NCBI GenBank assembly: GCA_964619885.1
Contig: CAZUGA010000015.1
Span: 1-64,000, forward strand
DNA length: 64,000 nt
Origin: CAZUGA01 sp964619885
GTDB lineage: Bacteria > Pseudomonadota > Gammaproteobacteria > Methylococcales > UBA1147
Reading direction: 5' to 3'
A model generated the notes under the pieces. The model did not search any database. It was given only the letters and a program-made list of their open reading frames with translations, and was not told the origin of the DNA. How positions within the stretch are numbered: the stretch's first letter is position 1; each line of letters begins with the position of its first letter. The position numbers were made by a program, and so were the translations under genes. Shown in pieces: positions 28,407 through 37,682 of the stretch.

Positions 28407-28778
28407 ATGACCAGATACAGTTTTGACGACAGCAATATTCGATGGCATAAGTTAGGAGACTTGGAGTATTTCGTTTATGACGTACTCGATGTCGATGAAC
28501 AAAACAATATCGTCGATGTGATTTTTAAATTCGAACCCAATAAGCAAATCGTTCTTCATAGGCATAAGGTGCTTAACAAAACATTTGTCGTTCAGGGCGA
28601 GCATCGTTTCTATGAGGCAGATGGCAGGCTCAAGGAGGTATGTCCCGTTGGTAGTCTAACCTCAAGACCCGCAAGTGATGACCCTCATCGAGAATGTGGT
28701 GGCGACGAAGGTGCTAAGGAACCTAAGCGGCAACTGTTTCCAGTATTAGGCGTCAGAATGTCTGGTACTCGCTTTTAG
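28407..28778 (+). pseudogene. Cupin-domain protein, frameshifted near its C terminus
   Basis: The N-terminal 95 residues match a small cupin regulator-like family: YSFDDSNIRWHKLGDLEYF, the metal-ligand segment VLHRHKVLNKTFVVQGEHRF with two His and a Glu, and PVGSLTSRPASDDPHRE. After GGDEGAKEP the frame yields an unrelated tail, while frame +2 from about 28733 gives TVSSIRRQNVWYSLLG, which resembles the expected end of the cupin fold. A frameshift near 28725 and loss of the last part are therefore likely. The ATG at 28407 has GAGGG about 8 bases upstream. It sits in the decayed patch beside the truncated kinase. Confidence 0.65.
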
Positions 28779-29093
28779 GAAAGCTACAACGCGGTGCAGA
28801 CAGGAAAAAGAAAAAATTCGGGGGCAGGTCTTTATTCATGTGCTTTCCAACGTACAATGCGACTCACAGTTGAGTGCTGTACTCGCTATAAACATGATGA
28901 ATACGGCAAGCAATTTATAAATACTGCTCGTTTTGCTAGATATGCAATTTCTCCCTGCGTCTAATATTTAGAATGTTTATTTGAACTCCTAGAAAAATTA
29001 GGGACAATCCATCCCTCCGCACAAACTCATTTAAGCAAGATTTGCCAATAGAGTCCAAGTGCTGACGGCTAAAGTCTGGACTATCACGAAACG
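28779..29093. other. Intergenic region with possible RAYT-type repeat relic
   Basis: No gene is seen. At about 28808-28830 the sequence reads AAAAATTCGGGGGCAGGTCT, which resembles ends of repeats mobilised by REP-associated tyrosine transposases in gammaproteobacteria. The match is by eye only and the matching second copy was not found. Confidence 0.3.
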
Positions 29094-31004
29094 CTAAATA
29101 TTTATACTCATCGGAATCCGGCTGGGCAATAAATGCGGGTACGGGATTTCGCGGGATTGATTCCGCGAATGGATTTGATCTTCGATTTGATTAAGCGCTT
29201 GCTGGAATCGCTCCAAGGCGTTACCTTTGCCGATCACCCTTTCATCCTTAAACCACGGGAAGTATGGGAAATTATTGCTTCTATAATAGCCGAGCCGGCG
29301 GTAGTAAACGCCGCCGAGCACGTGCAATATGTCTAATTGATCGGATGCAATTTTGACTGGTGGTAGGGTGCCCAGCCATTCCGGTTCGGTGCCTCCGGCC
29401 GGGTCTTTGACGCCCCAGATCACGCCCGATATAGCGGGCGCATAGGCCATGATACTGCTTTGCGGAAAATTAACCGCGGCGTGCTGCGCGCTGCTGGTAA
29501 AAATAACCATGGTCAACACTTCGGCTAATTGGGCTTTTGACGTGATGGGTTTGAATCCTTTTAGCTTTCCTCGATCGATCAGATTGTCCGTCCAAGCGGC
29601 CAGTTCGCTATCGGCGTTGACTGCGTCGTCATTTTCGTAATAAATATCGAGATAGTCCGATACCCACTGCTGGATTGCATCCCAAACCAACAACGCATCA
29701 TCGCGGTACGGAAAATCCGCTAATATGGCAGGGTTATCGACGCCGCGCCGTTTCAAATCAGTCGGCAGCATATTTTCGTAAAAATCGAAAGCCAGGCGAT
29801 CTTTCCCAGCGGCCTCCTGACTGCATTCAATTTTCGCCGCCAGAATTTTTTCGATGGACCCTCCCGGCGCAATCAACCCGGTTGCGGCCTCTTTATTGAT
29901 ATTTAAGGTGCCTTCAAAATGCGGCATCAACAATATATTAATCGGGTGCTGCTTGGCCAGATTGCGGTGCGTCGCGACCACAAACGCCTCAATCAACAGG
30001 TGCGTTCTACCCAAATGAACGAATAGTTCGTGGTAATTGCCTTCGGCCATTTGAACGATGCTTTTGGCGGTTTGCCACGGCCAGTAGCCTGGTTCATCCG
30101 GACCGGTTTCGGCATAAACGATTTCATGCTCGGCAGAATTTTGCGTGCGCTGTATCGCCACTGGAACCAGCTTGTCTTGACCTTCCGGCCGGGAAAACAA
30201 GGCCAACGGGGCGAATAATTGCTTGGCCAGTCCTTCAACCTCACCAGGGTTGTCCACCAACGGCTGGATTTCTGCGTAATCCAATACAAATAATCGATTG
30301 CTGCTAAGCGCCTCGGCCAACGAATCGGTTTGACCCATTACCGATTGATAGCCCTGCTCTGTCACCGGAAAGTTATCGGGTATTTGGGTGATGCACTGGA
30401 TCAACATTGGATTAGGTCCGCCGAGACGATAATAGGCGAATAGTTCATCTTGCCGAAAATTTTCCGCGACGCTTTGCAATTCGATTGATTTGAACAAACT
30501 TTTGAACGGTGTCAAACCAGATTGCTGCACGAGCTTTTCCTCGACTGGATGTTTATCGACAATTTTTTGCAGCCGGTCCAATTCTTTGGTCGGTGAAGCA
30601 ATTCCGGTGAATATTACCCGGCTCGCTACCGATACGGTTTCTCCAAGCAACGATCCAACCGATTCGCCATCGCCTTTGGGTTGCGATTTTTTAATACGCT
30701 TGAGATTATTTCTTATGGATTTAAGTTGGCCGTCAGTACCGCCGCTGCCCCCGCCTACAAAATTCAGCAATCGATTCTCGACCACCTCCAAACCGATTTC
30801 CAATGACTTGACCAACCAGGCGATGGTCGGTTTATCACTGGACGGAACCTCCATCGACATCGGAATGCCTTCCACATTGGGAACATTATCGCTCCAAATA
30901 TATTGGATTTGGGTATCCGCTAGTTGCTGTTTTCGGCGTGCTTGCTCGGTGGGTGAATCGCTTTGAGGCAACGATGGGGATTTGCGGTAGTTGCGGCAGA
31001 ACAT
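29094..31004 (-). CDS. Bacterial lipoxygenase
   Basis: This 636-residue non-heme iron lipoxygenase would insert O2 into polyunsaturated fatty acids. All five expected iron ligands are visible: His325 and His330 in YHELFVHLGRTH, His508 and Asn512 in SSAQHAAVNFPQ, and the C-terminal Ile636 in PMSINI. The surrounding signature (ATHRNLAKQHPINILLMPH) is canonical. An AAGGAG site lies 7 bases before the ATG. There is no signal peptide; the N-terminal 70 residues are poorly conserved. Lipoxygenases are rare in bacteria and often linked to cell-cell interaction or oxylipin signalling. The gene is monocistronic, with empty flanks of 315 and 470 bases. Confidence 0.92.
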   Translation of the reverse strand: MFCRNYRKSPSLPQSDSPTEQARRKQQLADTQIQYIWSDNVPNVEGIPMSMEVPSSDKPTIAWLVKSLEIGLEVVENRLLNFVGGGSGGTDGQLKSIRNNLKRIKKSQPKGDGESVGSLLGETVSVASRVIFTGIASPTKELDRLQKIVDKHPVEEKLVQQSGLTPFKSLFKSIELQSVAENFRQDELFAYYRLGGPNPMLIQCITQIPDNFPVTEQGYQSVMGQTDSLAEALSSNRLFVLDYAEIQPLVDNPGEVEGLAKQLFAPLALFSRPEGQDKLVPVAIQRTQNSAEHEIVYAETGPDEPGYWPWQTAKSIVQMAEGNYHELFVHLGRTHLLIEAFVVATHRNLAKQHPINILLMPHFEGTLNINKEAATGLIAPGGSIEKILAAKIECSQEAAGKDRLAFDFYENMLPTDLKRRGVDNPAILADFPYRDDALLVWDAIQQWVSDYLDIYYENDDAVNADSELAAWTDNLIDRGKLKGFKPITSKAQLAEVLTMVIFTSSAQHAAVNFPQSSIMAYAPAISGVIWGVKDPAGGTEPEWLGTLPPVKIASDQLDILHVLGGVYYRRLGYYRSNNFPYFPWFKDERVIGKGNALERFQQALNQIEDQIHSRNQSREIPYPHLLPSRIPMSINI

Positions 31005-31477
31005 AGAAACTCCTTTTTATTTATTGTATAAAGTCACCGGAATGCGATGACACCGGTTCCTCACACCTCAATATACGCCAAAATATTTTATGCAGCAACG
31101 CGATGGAAAGCCCCTGATTTTAAGACTTAACGATAATGCAATATCGTTTTAGAACCGTTTAAGATTAACATTCAATTGCGTTGATCAAATCTCACAGCAA
31201 ATCCTTTATTCAGGTTAAAGCAAACGGGATAATACGGCGATTTTACAATACTGCTAGAATGACGTAGATGATTAAATTGTCTACCGCGTGTGTTATTCGA
31301 AAGGCAGCTATTCGAATAACTGGTTGGGATCTACACGGAACGATGGTTTGAAGCCGAGCTCGAATGTAAAAATGCCAATCTCGAATCTTCGAACTGGCAT
31401 ATTCATTTCACATAATACGACAATCTGAATACTCTATTTTAGATCCCGTGACTTTAGACAGCGTGGCCCGATCAATG
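31005..31477. other. Intergenic region with a 10-bp inverted repeat
   Basis: GTTATTCGAA at 31292-31301 and TTCGAATAAC at 31311-31320 form a perfect 10-bp inverted repeat around a 9-base loop. It lies upstream of the lipoxygenase start and downstream of the SelW-like gene, both on the minus strand. It could be an operator or a weak transcription-stop hairpin; there is no T-run. No gene is supported here. Confidence 0.45.
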
Positions 31478-31762
31478 CTAGTCTTTAGACTTGACATCAG
31501 AATGCCCCAGGTCTTTGCCTTGGGCAATTTCATCCCTGACCCGTTGTTTCAGCTCGGCCATCTCCGGGAAACGGCCTTCGGCCTTTCTTGACCAGACCAA
31601 ATTTCCGTTTGCGACAATCTCAAATACGCCACTAGTACCAGGCTTCAAACTCAGTTCGGTAATCTCCTGCTCGAATGTGACCAATAGTTCCTGAGCCATC
31701 CAAGCTGCTCTGAGCAACCAACGGCATTGCGTGCAATAGCTTATAGAAATGCGATTCTCCAA
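31478..31762 (-). CDS. SelT/SelW/SelH-family (Rdx) thioredoxin-like protein
   Basis: This 94-residue protein has the Rdx fold of selenoprotein W relatives. The N terminus ISISYCTQCRWLLRAAWM carries the redox motif CTQC (Cys10, Cys13), and the later TSGVFEIVANGNLVWSRK and GRFPEMAELKQRVRD complete the family pattern. The position that is selenocysteine in animals is an ordinary cysteine codon here, so no SECIS element is needed. A thiol-redox role is expected. The gene is alone on the minus strand. Confidence 0.9.
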   Translation of the reverse strand: MENRISISYCTQCRWLLRAAWMAQELLVTFEQEITELSLKPGTSGVFEIVANGNLVWSRKAEGRFPEMAELKQRVRDEIAQGKDLGHSDVKSKD

Positions 31763-32062
31763 TTTGATCAGTTCTCCCGAGATTTTCCTGATTCATGTAA
31801 CAAATCTAGACTACGCGAACATGATAGACGTGTTTGTTCGAAATATACTGTCAGCGGACACCAACCGTTCCTCGCAGGAGATGTCCAGAACCAGCAGTCT
31901 GAGTCAGTCGAACGACTACTTGCTTAGCCTGTTCTGCTCGGGCACCTAAACCTCGGCGTGTATTTTCGCGTCAACCATGTTCTTGGGCAGATCGGTTCAA
32001 TTTTGCAGGAGTCCAGACGATACTTACGTTGTTCTATAGACCCGGTTTACCATCAATGCTCC
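31763..32062. other. Intergenic region, no gene seen
   Basis: This gap lies between the SelW-like gene and the FMN reductase gene, both on the minus strand. Overlapping short open frames on the plus strand have no family resemblance or ribosome site and were not called. Confidence 0.5.
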
Positions 32063-32644
32063 TCAGTCTTGCAATCTCCCCAACATCTGTGCCACGTTTG
32101 CTCCGAGCATCGTTACCCGACTTTGCATCGATGAATCTATCAAACCAACATTGGTATCAAATGCTTTAGTCGCCAAAGGGACAGCAACCTGATCCGGTAA
32201 CACAATACAACCCACGTTACCCAGAATAGAGCGAACGTGGACCAAGCCGCGCAAACCACCCAATGCGCCGGGTGATGTACTCATCAAGCTTACTACTTTA
32301 CCTTTAAAACACTGCAAAGGTTGTTCGCCCGCTTCCTTGCGTGAAACCCAATCGATCGTATTTTTTAGTACGCCAGTGATTGAGCTATTGTATTCGGGGC
32401 ATGCGATGAGCATGCCCTGATGTGAAAACATTAAGGCTTTGAGTGCCTTGGCTTGCTCCGGCACACCGTTTTGTTCCTCCCAATCACCGTCATATATAGG
32501 CATGGCGTATTCGCTTAGTCGTATCACAGTGACGGATGCGCCCGCATCTTCAGCACCTTTTGCCGCAATTTCAACCAATTTATGATTAAAAGAAGCACCG
32601 CGCGTACTACCTGAAAATGCAAGAATCTTTGGCCTATTGCTCAT
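32063..32644 (-). CDS. NADPH-dependent FMN reductase family protein
   Basis: This 193-residue flavodoxin-like reductase starts ILAFSGSTRGASFNHKL, which holds the FMN phosphate-binding loop, and contains the family signature CPEYNSSITGVLKNTIDWVSR. Such enzymes reduce FMN, quinones, azo compounds or chromate using NAD(P)H. It is monocistronic on the minus strand with about 500 bases of empty sequence upstream. The substrate cannot be told from sequence. Confidence 0.92.
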   Translation of the reverse strand: MSNRPKILAFSGSTRGASFNHKLVEIAAKGAEDAGASVTVIRLSEYAMPIYDGDWEEQNGVPEQAKALKALMFSHQGMLIACPEYNSSITGVLKNTIDWVSRKEAGEQPLQCFKGKVVSLMSTSPGALGGLRGLVHVRSILGNVGCIVLPDQVAVPLATKAFDTNVGLIDSSMQSRVTMLGANVAQMLGRLQD

Positions 32645-33103
32645 ATTTTTTTCCTTAAGATGAAATTCAGGCCAAGCGCTACCTTCGCCATATTCTAAAT
32701 TGCTGTCATACTACCGAAAAAGCATTTTAGGTTAAACTGGAAATCTACGTCGCTTTCTTAGCTCCGATGACAGCGAATTCCTCTCTCAATTAACCCTAAA
32801 AAGAGTTAAAATTTGTTACGCAATGATCCCCTCAAATGCCATTGATTAGAGCAAACAGGCCCGCAAAACCAGCAAAAACAAAGCATTGAGAAATAGACCA
32901 TCAGTTTTGGATATCGGACCCTTGCAATGGAACGCAATACGTTCATTTACTGTTCAGAGAACTCTGACTAACATCGATTTCACGAAAGCCAGGGGTATTA
33001 AATTTGGATAAGGCGCTTTTCAGGAGGATAACATAACGGTTACAGACTAAATCCCGGGCGACCTACTTAATTAATGACCAGCTCATATTAATAAATACTA
33101 AAC
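32645..33103. other. Divergent intergenic region
   Basis: This lies between the FMN reductase (minus) and the DUF2780 gene (plus). A ribosome-site-like AGGAGGATAAC occurs near 33020, but only a short frame without a normal start follows, so no gene was called. Promoters for both neighbours should lie here. Confidence 0.45.
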
Positions 33104-33121
33104 GGGAGTTGTTGAACTCCC
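33104..33121 (+). promoter_or_regulatory. Leader hairpin upstream of the DUF2780 gene
   Basis: GGGAGTT at 33104-33110 pairs perfectly with AACTCCC at 33115-33121 across a GTTG loop, 30 bases before the start codon and just ahead of the AGGAGG ribosome site. It may stabilise the message or influence translation; no T-run follows, so a terminator is unlikely. Confidence 0.45.
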
Positions 33122-33151
33122 ATAATAACCCACTCAACCTAGGAGGTTGTA

Positions 33152-33736
33152 ATGATCGATAATTATCTAAAACCCAAATGGACCGTAATGGTCTTTGCAT
33201 TAAGCGTGAGCAGTACATCGGTGGTATTCGCCGAGGGCGGCCTGATGGATTCAGTCGGTGGAGGACTGGATGCAGCCAAGGGCGCAGCCGAAATAGCGCA
33301 ACCCAGCACCGAATCAGTAGCGACTAGCGCCGTAAGCGGAGAAAGTTCATCGTTGGTCGACAGCTTAACCAGCAAACTCGGCGTTACCCCGGAACAGGCC
33401 GAAGGCGGTGCAGGCTCACTATTTCAAGCCGCAAAAGATAAATTGGGAGCGGATAGCTTCCAGAGTATCTCGGATGCCGTACCCGGCATGGACGGTTTGC
33501 TGGGTGCAGCGCCCAAAGCAGAAGGAGCGAGCGGCCTGGCGGGTAACGTAGCCGGCCTTGGCGGTGATTCCGCCAGCAGCGCGGTGGGCGCGGCGTCGGT
33601 CGCTAACAATTTCCAACAGCTGGGACTGTCGTCCGACATGGTCGGAAAATTTGTTCCTGTTGTGGTCGACTACGTCAAAACCCAGGGTGGAGAAACCGTA
33701 GCAAATCTACTCGGAGGCGCACTAGGTGGATTCTGA
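33152..33736 (+). CDS. Secreted DUF2780 protein
   Basis: This 194-residue exported protein has a signal peptide ending VVFAEGG and a DUF2780 domain rich in Gly/Ala/Ser. SSLVDSLTSKLGVTPEQAEG, GSLFQAAKDKLGADSFQSIS and a C-terminal VVDYVKTQGGETVANLLGG repeat the family pattern. An excellent AGGAGG site lies 8 bases before the ATG. The composition and strong translation signals suggest an abundant small periplasmic or surface protein. The function of the family is unknown. It is transcribed alone and followed by a hairpin shared with the convergent gene. Confidence 0.88.
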   Translation: MIDNYLKPKWTVMVFALSVSSTSVVFAEGGLMDSVGGGLDAAKGAAEIAQPSTESVATSAVSGESSSLVDSLTSKLGVTPEQAEGGAGSLFQAAKDKLGADSFQSISDAVPGMDGLLGAAPKAEGASGLAGNVAGLGGDSASSAVGAASVANNFQQLGLSSDMVGKFVPVVVDYVKTQGGETVANLLGGALGGF

Positions 33737-33836
33737 AAGGGTCGAAAAAAACCCCTATCGACAAAAATCTTTCTGCTCTATTTGTCTATGCAACTAGCTA
33801 GAGGAAGACCCACCCTCTCTCCACAATAAGCACCGA

Positions 33837-33861
33837 GACGGTCGCGCAACGCGCGGCCGTC
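33837..33861. terminator. Convergent hairpin between DUF2780 and DUF6494-like genes
   Basis: GACGGTCGCGC at 33837-33847 pairs with GCGCGGCCGTC at 33851-33861 (one G-T wobble, 3-base loop). The 11-bp GC-rich stem touches the stop codon of the minus-strand gene and lies 100 bases after the plus-strand gene. It could terminate both, although no clear T-run flanks it. Confidence 0.55.
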
Positions 33862-34066
33862 ACTCCAACTTTATGGTTCCATCCAATTGATGCTTAACAT
33901 CCAGATCGGGAAGCTCTAGCGTCATTCGAATAGCCAAGCTCTCGGACCCGGTTAGTGTTCCATCGTTGATCGAATTTTGAACCGTGTGTTCGATCTCGCG
34001 TTGCGAACTTATCCCTACCTTTTTTAGAAATTTGCGGATCTCCATATTTAGCGTGTCTTCGTTCAT
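33860..34066 (-). CDS. Small DUF6494-like protein
   Basis: This 68-residue protein reads MNEDTLNMEIRKFLKKVGIS then SQREIEHTVQNSINDGTL and a hydrophobic/acidic tail (LPDLDVKHQLDGTIKLE). The pattern resembles DUF6494 proteins of gammaproteobacteria. The start at 34066 was chosen because GGAGGT lies just upstream; an earlier start at 34108 adds 14 residues that are not family-like. It is monocistronic and of unknown function. Confidence 0.75.
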   Translation of the reverse strand: MNEDTLNMEIRKFLKKVGISSQREIEHTVQNSINDGTLTGSESLAIRMTLELPDLDVKHQLDGTIKLE

Positions 34067-34310
34067 GGTGACCTCCATCACTTCGTGCCCGTGGTACTGA
34101 AGTGACAAGATTATACGCTTTTGTCCAAAATATCTTAAAGTATTGGATTTTGGCGTCTATCAACTAAAGATTGATGCACACAAACACGTCAAGTGTTATC
34201 GTACATATAAAGTCGAATGTACGTCTCTTTGGTGCGCGGACCGCATTATGAGAAAGGATAACGAACGTTTAAAGAACTGATTCGAAACGAAATGTGCAAA
34301 CGCGGAATCG

Positions 34311-37208
34311 ATGGATAAATTCCTGCGGGAACTTATCCGACAAATCGACGGGGAGATTCTAACCGACAGACTTTCCCGCAGATTGTACGCGACCGATGCG
34401 TCGCCGTTCCAACAACTACCGATAGCGATTGCCAGGCCGGCAAATACAAAAGATTGTATCGCCATTGTCAGGCTGGCAAAACGCTTCAATCGAGCATTAA
34501 TCCCCCGGGCGGCAGGAACCAGTCTGGCCGGGCAATGTGTCGGCGATGGACTGATCGTAGACACAAGCCGGCACCTCAATAACATCCTCCACATCGATAC
34601 CGAAAAACACCGCGCAGTGGTACAACCCGGAGTGGTTTGCGAACAGCTCAATACAGAGCTAGTAACACACAATCTTGTATTCGGACCGGATCCGTCCACA
34701 TCAAATTATTGCACTCTAGGGGGTATGGCCGGTAACAACGCCTGGGGCATACATAGCCAGCGCTACGGCGCGACACGCGATAACATCGAGTCAATGGAAG
34801 TTGTACTCGGTGACGGACGTTTAACCCGGTTCGGACCCGTGGACAATGCATTGCTTCGGCAAAAATGTGAGCTCGATAACTACGAAGGTCGGATTTACCG
34901 CACCGTGACAAACATCATCAACACGCAACGGCAATTGATCGAGGAGCGCATCTCATCACCCGATGGCATCTATCGAAATACTGGTTATGCGCTGGACGTG
35001 CTTGCCCAAATGGAACCGTGGCGACAGGATGGCCCAGCTTTTAATCTGGCACCGTTCTTGTGTGGTTCTGAGGGTACGCTGGCGCTGACGACGGCTTTGG
35101 AAGTTAAACTTGTAGCAAAACCAGACCACCGCGTTTTGTTTTGCGCGCATTTTGATAGTATCGATCAGGCTCTAGAATCGGTGCCAGAAGTACTCAAGCA
35201 TGACCCTACCGCATTGGAGATCATCGATCACCACATACTGGAACGCAGCAAATACGATATTCAACAACGCCGCAACCGATTCTGGTTGAGCGGTGACCCG
35301 CAAGCTGTGTTACTAATCGAATTGCACGCTAATTCCCGGCATGCAGAAGCTTCTTTGAAAAATGCGGCGGAGCAATTGCGTGCTGAGACTCCAGCTTACG
35401 TGGTAACTATTGTCGAAGCACCAGAAATCAATCAGGTTTGGGCCCTGCGCAAAGCCGGATTGGGTATGTTGATGGGTGTTCAAGGCGGTAAAAAAGCCGT
35501 CACCGGTATCGAAGATTGCGCGGTTGGCGTCGCCGATCTGGCCACCTATTGTGCCGACATCAAACGAATCTTAGCGAGTTACGATACCGATTGTGTGGTG
35601 TACGGGCCCGCGGGCCGCGGCACCTTGCATCTGCGGCCGGAGCTGGACCTATCCAACCGTTCCGGTCAGCGCCGCTACCGCAAGATTCTGGATAAGGTGG
35701 CCACAACCGTTATAAGCTACAACGGCTCGCTCTCCGCCAAACACGGTGACGGCCGCTTGCGTGGATACCTGTTGGAACGTCAGCTGGGGAGCGAAATACT
35801 TGCATTGTTGCACCGGGTAAAACACGCCTTTGACCCAAGCGGGATCCTTAACCCAGGCAAAATTCTCGATACACCTAAACCGGATCACGATTTCCGCCCC
35901 TTCGATTCCAGCACCGCACGCAAATTCAACAAGGTTTTCGATTGGTCAGCGGATGGCGGTTTGGCCCCGGCAATACAAAAATGTAACGGCGCTGGTGTCT
36001 GTCTGCAGAGCGCTAGCAATGGGAGTATGTGTCCGTCTTATCAGGCAACGCGCGAAGAAAAAAATGGAACCCGCGGCCGCGCCAATATTCTGCGGCAATT
36101 CCTGAGCAGTGCCGCTATCGGAGACTTGACCGAATACCATGAAGCCAAACAAGTGCTGGACCTTTGTCTCAGCTGCAAGGCGTGTAAATCAGAGTGCCCC
36201 GCTGGGGTCGACATGGCCCGGATCAAAGCAGAATTCATGCAGCATTATAATGAAAACTTTGGCGTACCTTTCAGGTCCCAATTGATTGGTAACTTCGATC
36301 AGCTAAGCCGATTCGCAATGGTATCGCCAAAATTCGCCAATCGACTATTGTCGTTTCGGTGGATTAAACGGGCGTTGGGCATTGCAACCGAACGGCGCCT
36401 TCCACATCTCGCACTGACACCATTCAGCCGTTGGTGGAAACATCACATTCCGCATTTGCACAAGGGTGGCCGGGGCGATGTAGTGCTAATACTGGATCCG
36501 TTGATGGAATTTTACGAGCCACATATCGCTATCGCCGCCGTACGGGTACTGGAAGCTATGAATTACCGGACCACGGTCACACCGTCTATGTCGTTGGGCC
36601 GCTCACTGATAAGCCAGAATATGCTGCACCAAGCTGGTCGACAAATCGAACACGCAGTAAAGTACTTATACCCGTTCGCCGAAAAAAAAATTCCGTTGGT
36701 CGGGTTGGAACCCTCGGAGATATTGACCCTGCGCGACGAGGCCGTGGATTTAATCGCCGACGATTCTCAAAAAAAACGCATAAAATGCGTCGCCAAACAG
36801 GCCATGCTATTCGACGAATTCATCGCGCAAAACCAGCGAAAAATTGGCAAAAAACCGTTGAAACTGAACCCCACACCAAGCAGCGTGATGATCCACGGGC
36901 ATTGCCATCAAAAATCGCTGGTCGGCATGCATCCTAGTCTGACCGCACTGTCCAAAATCCCCAACCTTAACATTACATCCATCCCGTCTGGCTGCTGCGG
37001 CATGGCCGGCGCGTTCGGCTATGAGCGGGAACACTATGACATTTCATTGAAAATTGGCGAACTCGCACTATTCCCGGCAATACGTAATGCGCCGAAGGAC
37101 ACTCTGTTGGTTGCAACCGGTGCCAGCTGCCGATATCAAATTTTGGACGGGCTGGGCCGACGCGCGTATCACCCGGCGGAAATTTTGGCGATGGGTATCA
37201 CAATTTAG
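34311..37208 (+). CDS. FAD-linked oxidase/iron-sulfur dehydrogenase fusion (D-2-hydroxyacid type)
   Basis: This 965-residue fused enzyme has an N-terminal FAD-binding PCMH domain (about 40-270, with ALIPRAAGTSLAGQC and GGMAGNNAWG), an FAD-oxidase C domain (about 270-530, with AKHGDGRLRGYL), a ferredoxin-like iron-sulfur segment (CNGAGVC near 558 and CLSCKACKSECPAGVD near 619) and a C-terminal CCG domain with HGHCHQ near 862 and GCCGMAGAFG near 894. The arrangement matches YdiJ/Dld-II-type enzymes that oxidise D-lactate, D-2-hydroxyglutarate or a similar 2-hydroxyacid and pass electrons to a quinone or cytochrome. It is monocistronic and the substrate is not deducible. Confidence 0.9.
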   Translation: MDKFLRELIRQIDGEILTDRLSRRLYATDASPFQQLPIAIARPANTKDCIAIVRLAKRFNRALIPRAAGTSLAGQCVGDGLIVDTSRHLNNILHIDTEKHRAVVQPGVVCEQLNTELVTHNLVFGPDPSTSNYCTLGGMAGNNAWGIHSQRYGATRDNIESMEVVLGDGRLTRFGPVDNALLRQKCELDNYEGRIYRTVTNIINTQRQLIEERISSPDGIYRNTGYALDVLAQMEPWRQDGPAFNLAPFLCGSEGTLALTTALEVKLVAKPDHRVLFCAHFDSIDQALESVPEVLKHDPTALEIIDHHILERSKYDIQQRRNRFWLSGDPQAVLLIELHANSRHAEASLKNAAEQLRAETPAYVVTIVEAPEINQVWALRKAGLGMLMGVQGGKKAVTGIEDCAVGVADLATYCADIKRILASYDTDCVVYGPAGRGTLHLRPELDLSNRSGQRRYRKILDKVATTVISYNGSLSAKHGDGRLRGYLLERQLGSEILALLHRVKHAFDPSGILNPGKILDTPKPDHDFRPFDSSTARKFNKVFDWSADGGLAPAIQKCNGAGVCLQSASNGSMCPSYQATREEKNGTRGRANILRQFLSSAAIGDLTEYHEAKQVLDLCLSCKACKSECPAGVDMARIKAEFMQHYNENFGVPFRSQLIGNFDQLSRFAMVSPKFANRLLSFRWIKRALGIATERRLPHLALTPFSRWWKHHIPHLHKGGRGDVVLILDPLMEFYEPHIAIAAVRVLEAMNYRTTVTPSMSLGRSLISQNMLHQAGRQIEHAVKYLYPFAEKKIPLVGLEPSEILTLRDEAVDLIADDSQKKRIKCVAKQAMLFDEFIAQNQRKIGKKPLKLNPTPSSVMIHGHCHQKSLVGMHPSLTALSKIPNLNITSIPSGCCGMAGAFGYEREHYDISLKIGELALFPAIRNAPKDTLLVATGASCRYQILDGLGRRAYHPAEILAMGITI

Positions 37209-37631
37209 TCCACGAAAAGTTCGGGATACCGATGCGACTATTGACCCCCGCAAACAACGATTCAATTCATCAACCGATATACACCAGTCCGAATCATCTC
37301 AAATCGCGTTTCTAAGAAAAGCGGCCTGGGCTGGGGTCCAGAATTTGGCTTGGTCTATCGGAATATTCGATTCTAATGGTTTGTGGTTATGTATGAACGT
37401 GTCGATATCGGGGGGTTGGTGCGACAATCCCAATTGCACAAATAAAGCACTTATATAGTGGTTTCCCGTATTCGTGTTACGGCCTCCTCATTTTCTGAAC
37501 ACGATACTGAATGCTTCAATCCGAATATGGTGAGATCTGTTCTGGTATAGACTCGGGCCGAACGGTTAAAGGTCTGCTGAGGACTGGCTTCTGCACTTTT
37601 GCCCGGATAACCGTGCCGTTTAGGATTGATG
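37209..37631. other. Intergenic region, no gene seen
   Basis: This is the convergent space after the FAD/Fe-S dehydrogenase. Short plus-strand open frames here lack family resemblance and ribosome sites. The only structured element is the hairpin at its right end, listed separately. Confidence 0.5.
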
Positions 37632-37668
37632 CGGACAAGAATCTCAAGGCGATAGAGATTCTTGTCCG
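37632..37668. terminator. Perfect 14-bp hairpin between convergent genes
   Basis: CGGACAAGAATCTC at 37632-37645 pairs perfectly with GAGATTCTTGTCCG at 37655-37668 around a 9-base loop. It lies 14 bases beyond the stop of the minus-strand secreted-protein gene and downstream of the dehydrogenase. The stem length suits a bidirectional terminator; on the plus strand it is followed by TTTAA only, so an intrinsic terminator is likely but not classical. Confidence 0.6.
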
Positions 37669-37682
37669 TTTAAGCGCAAGTT

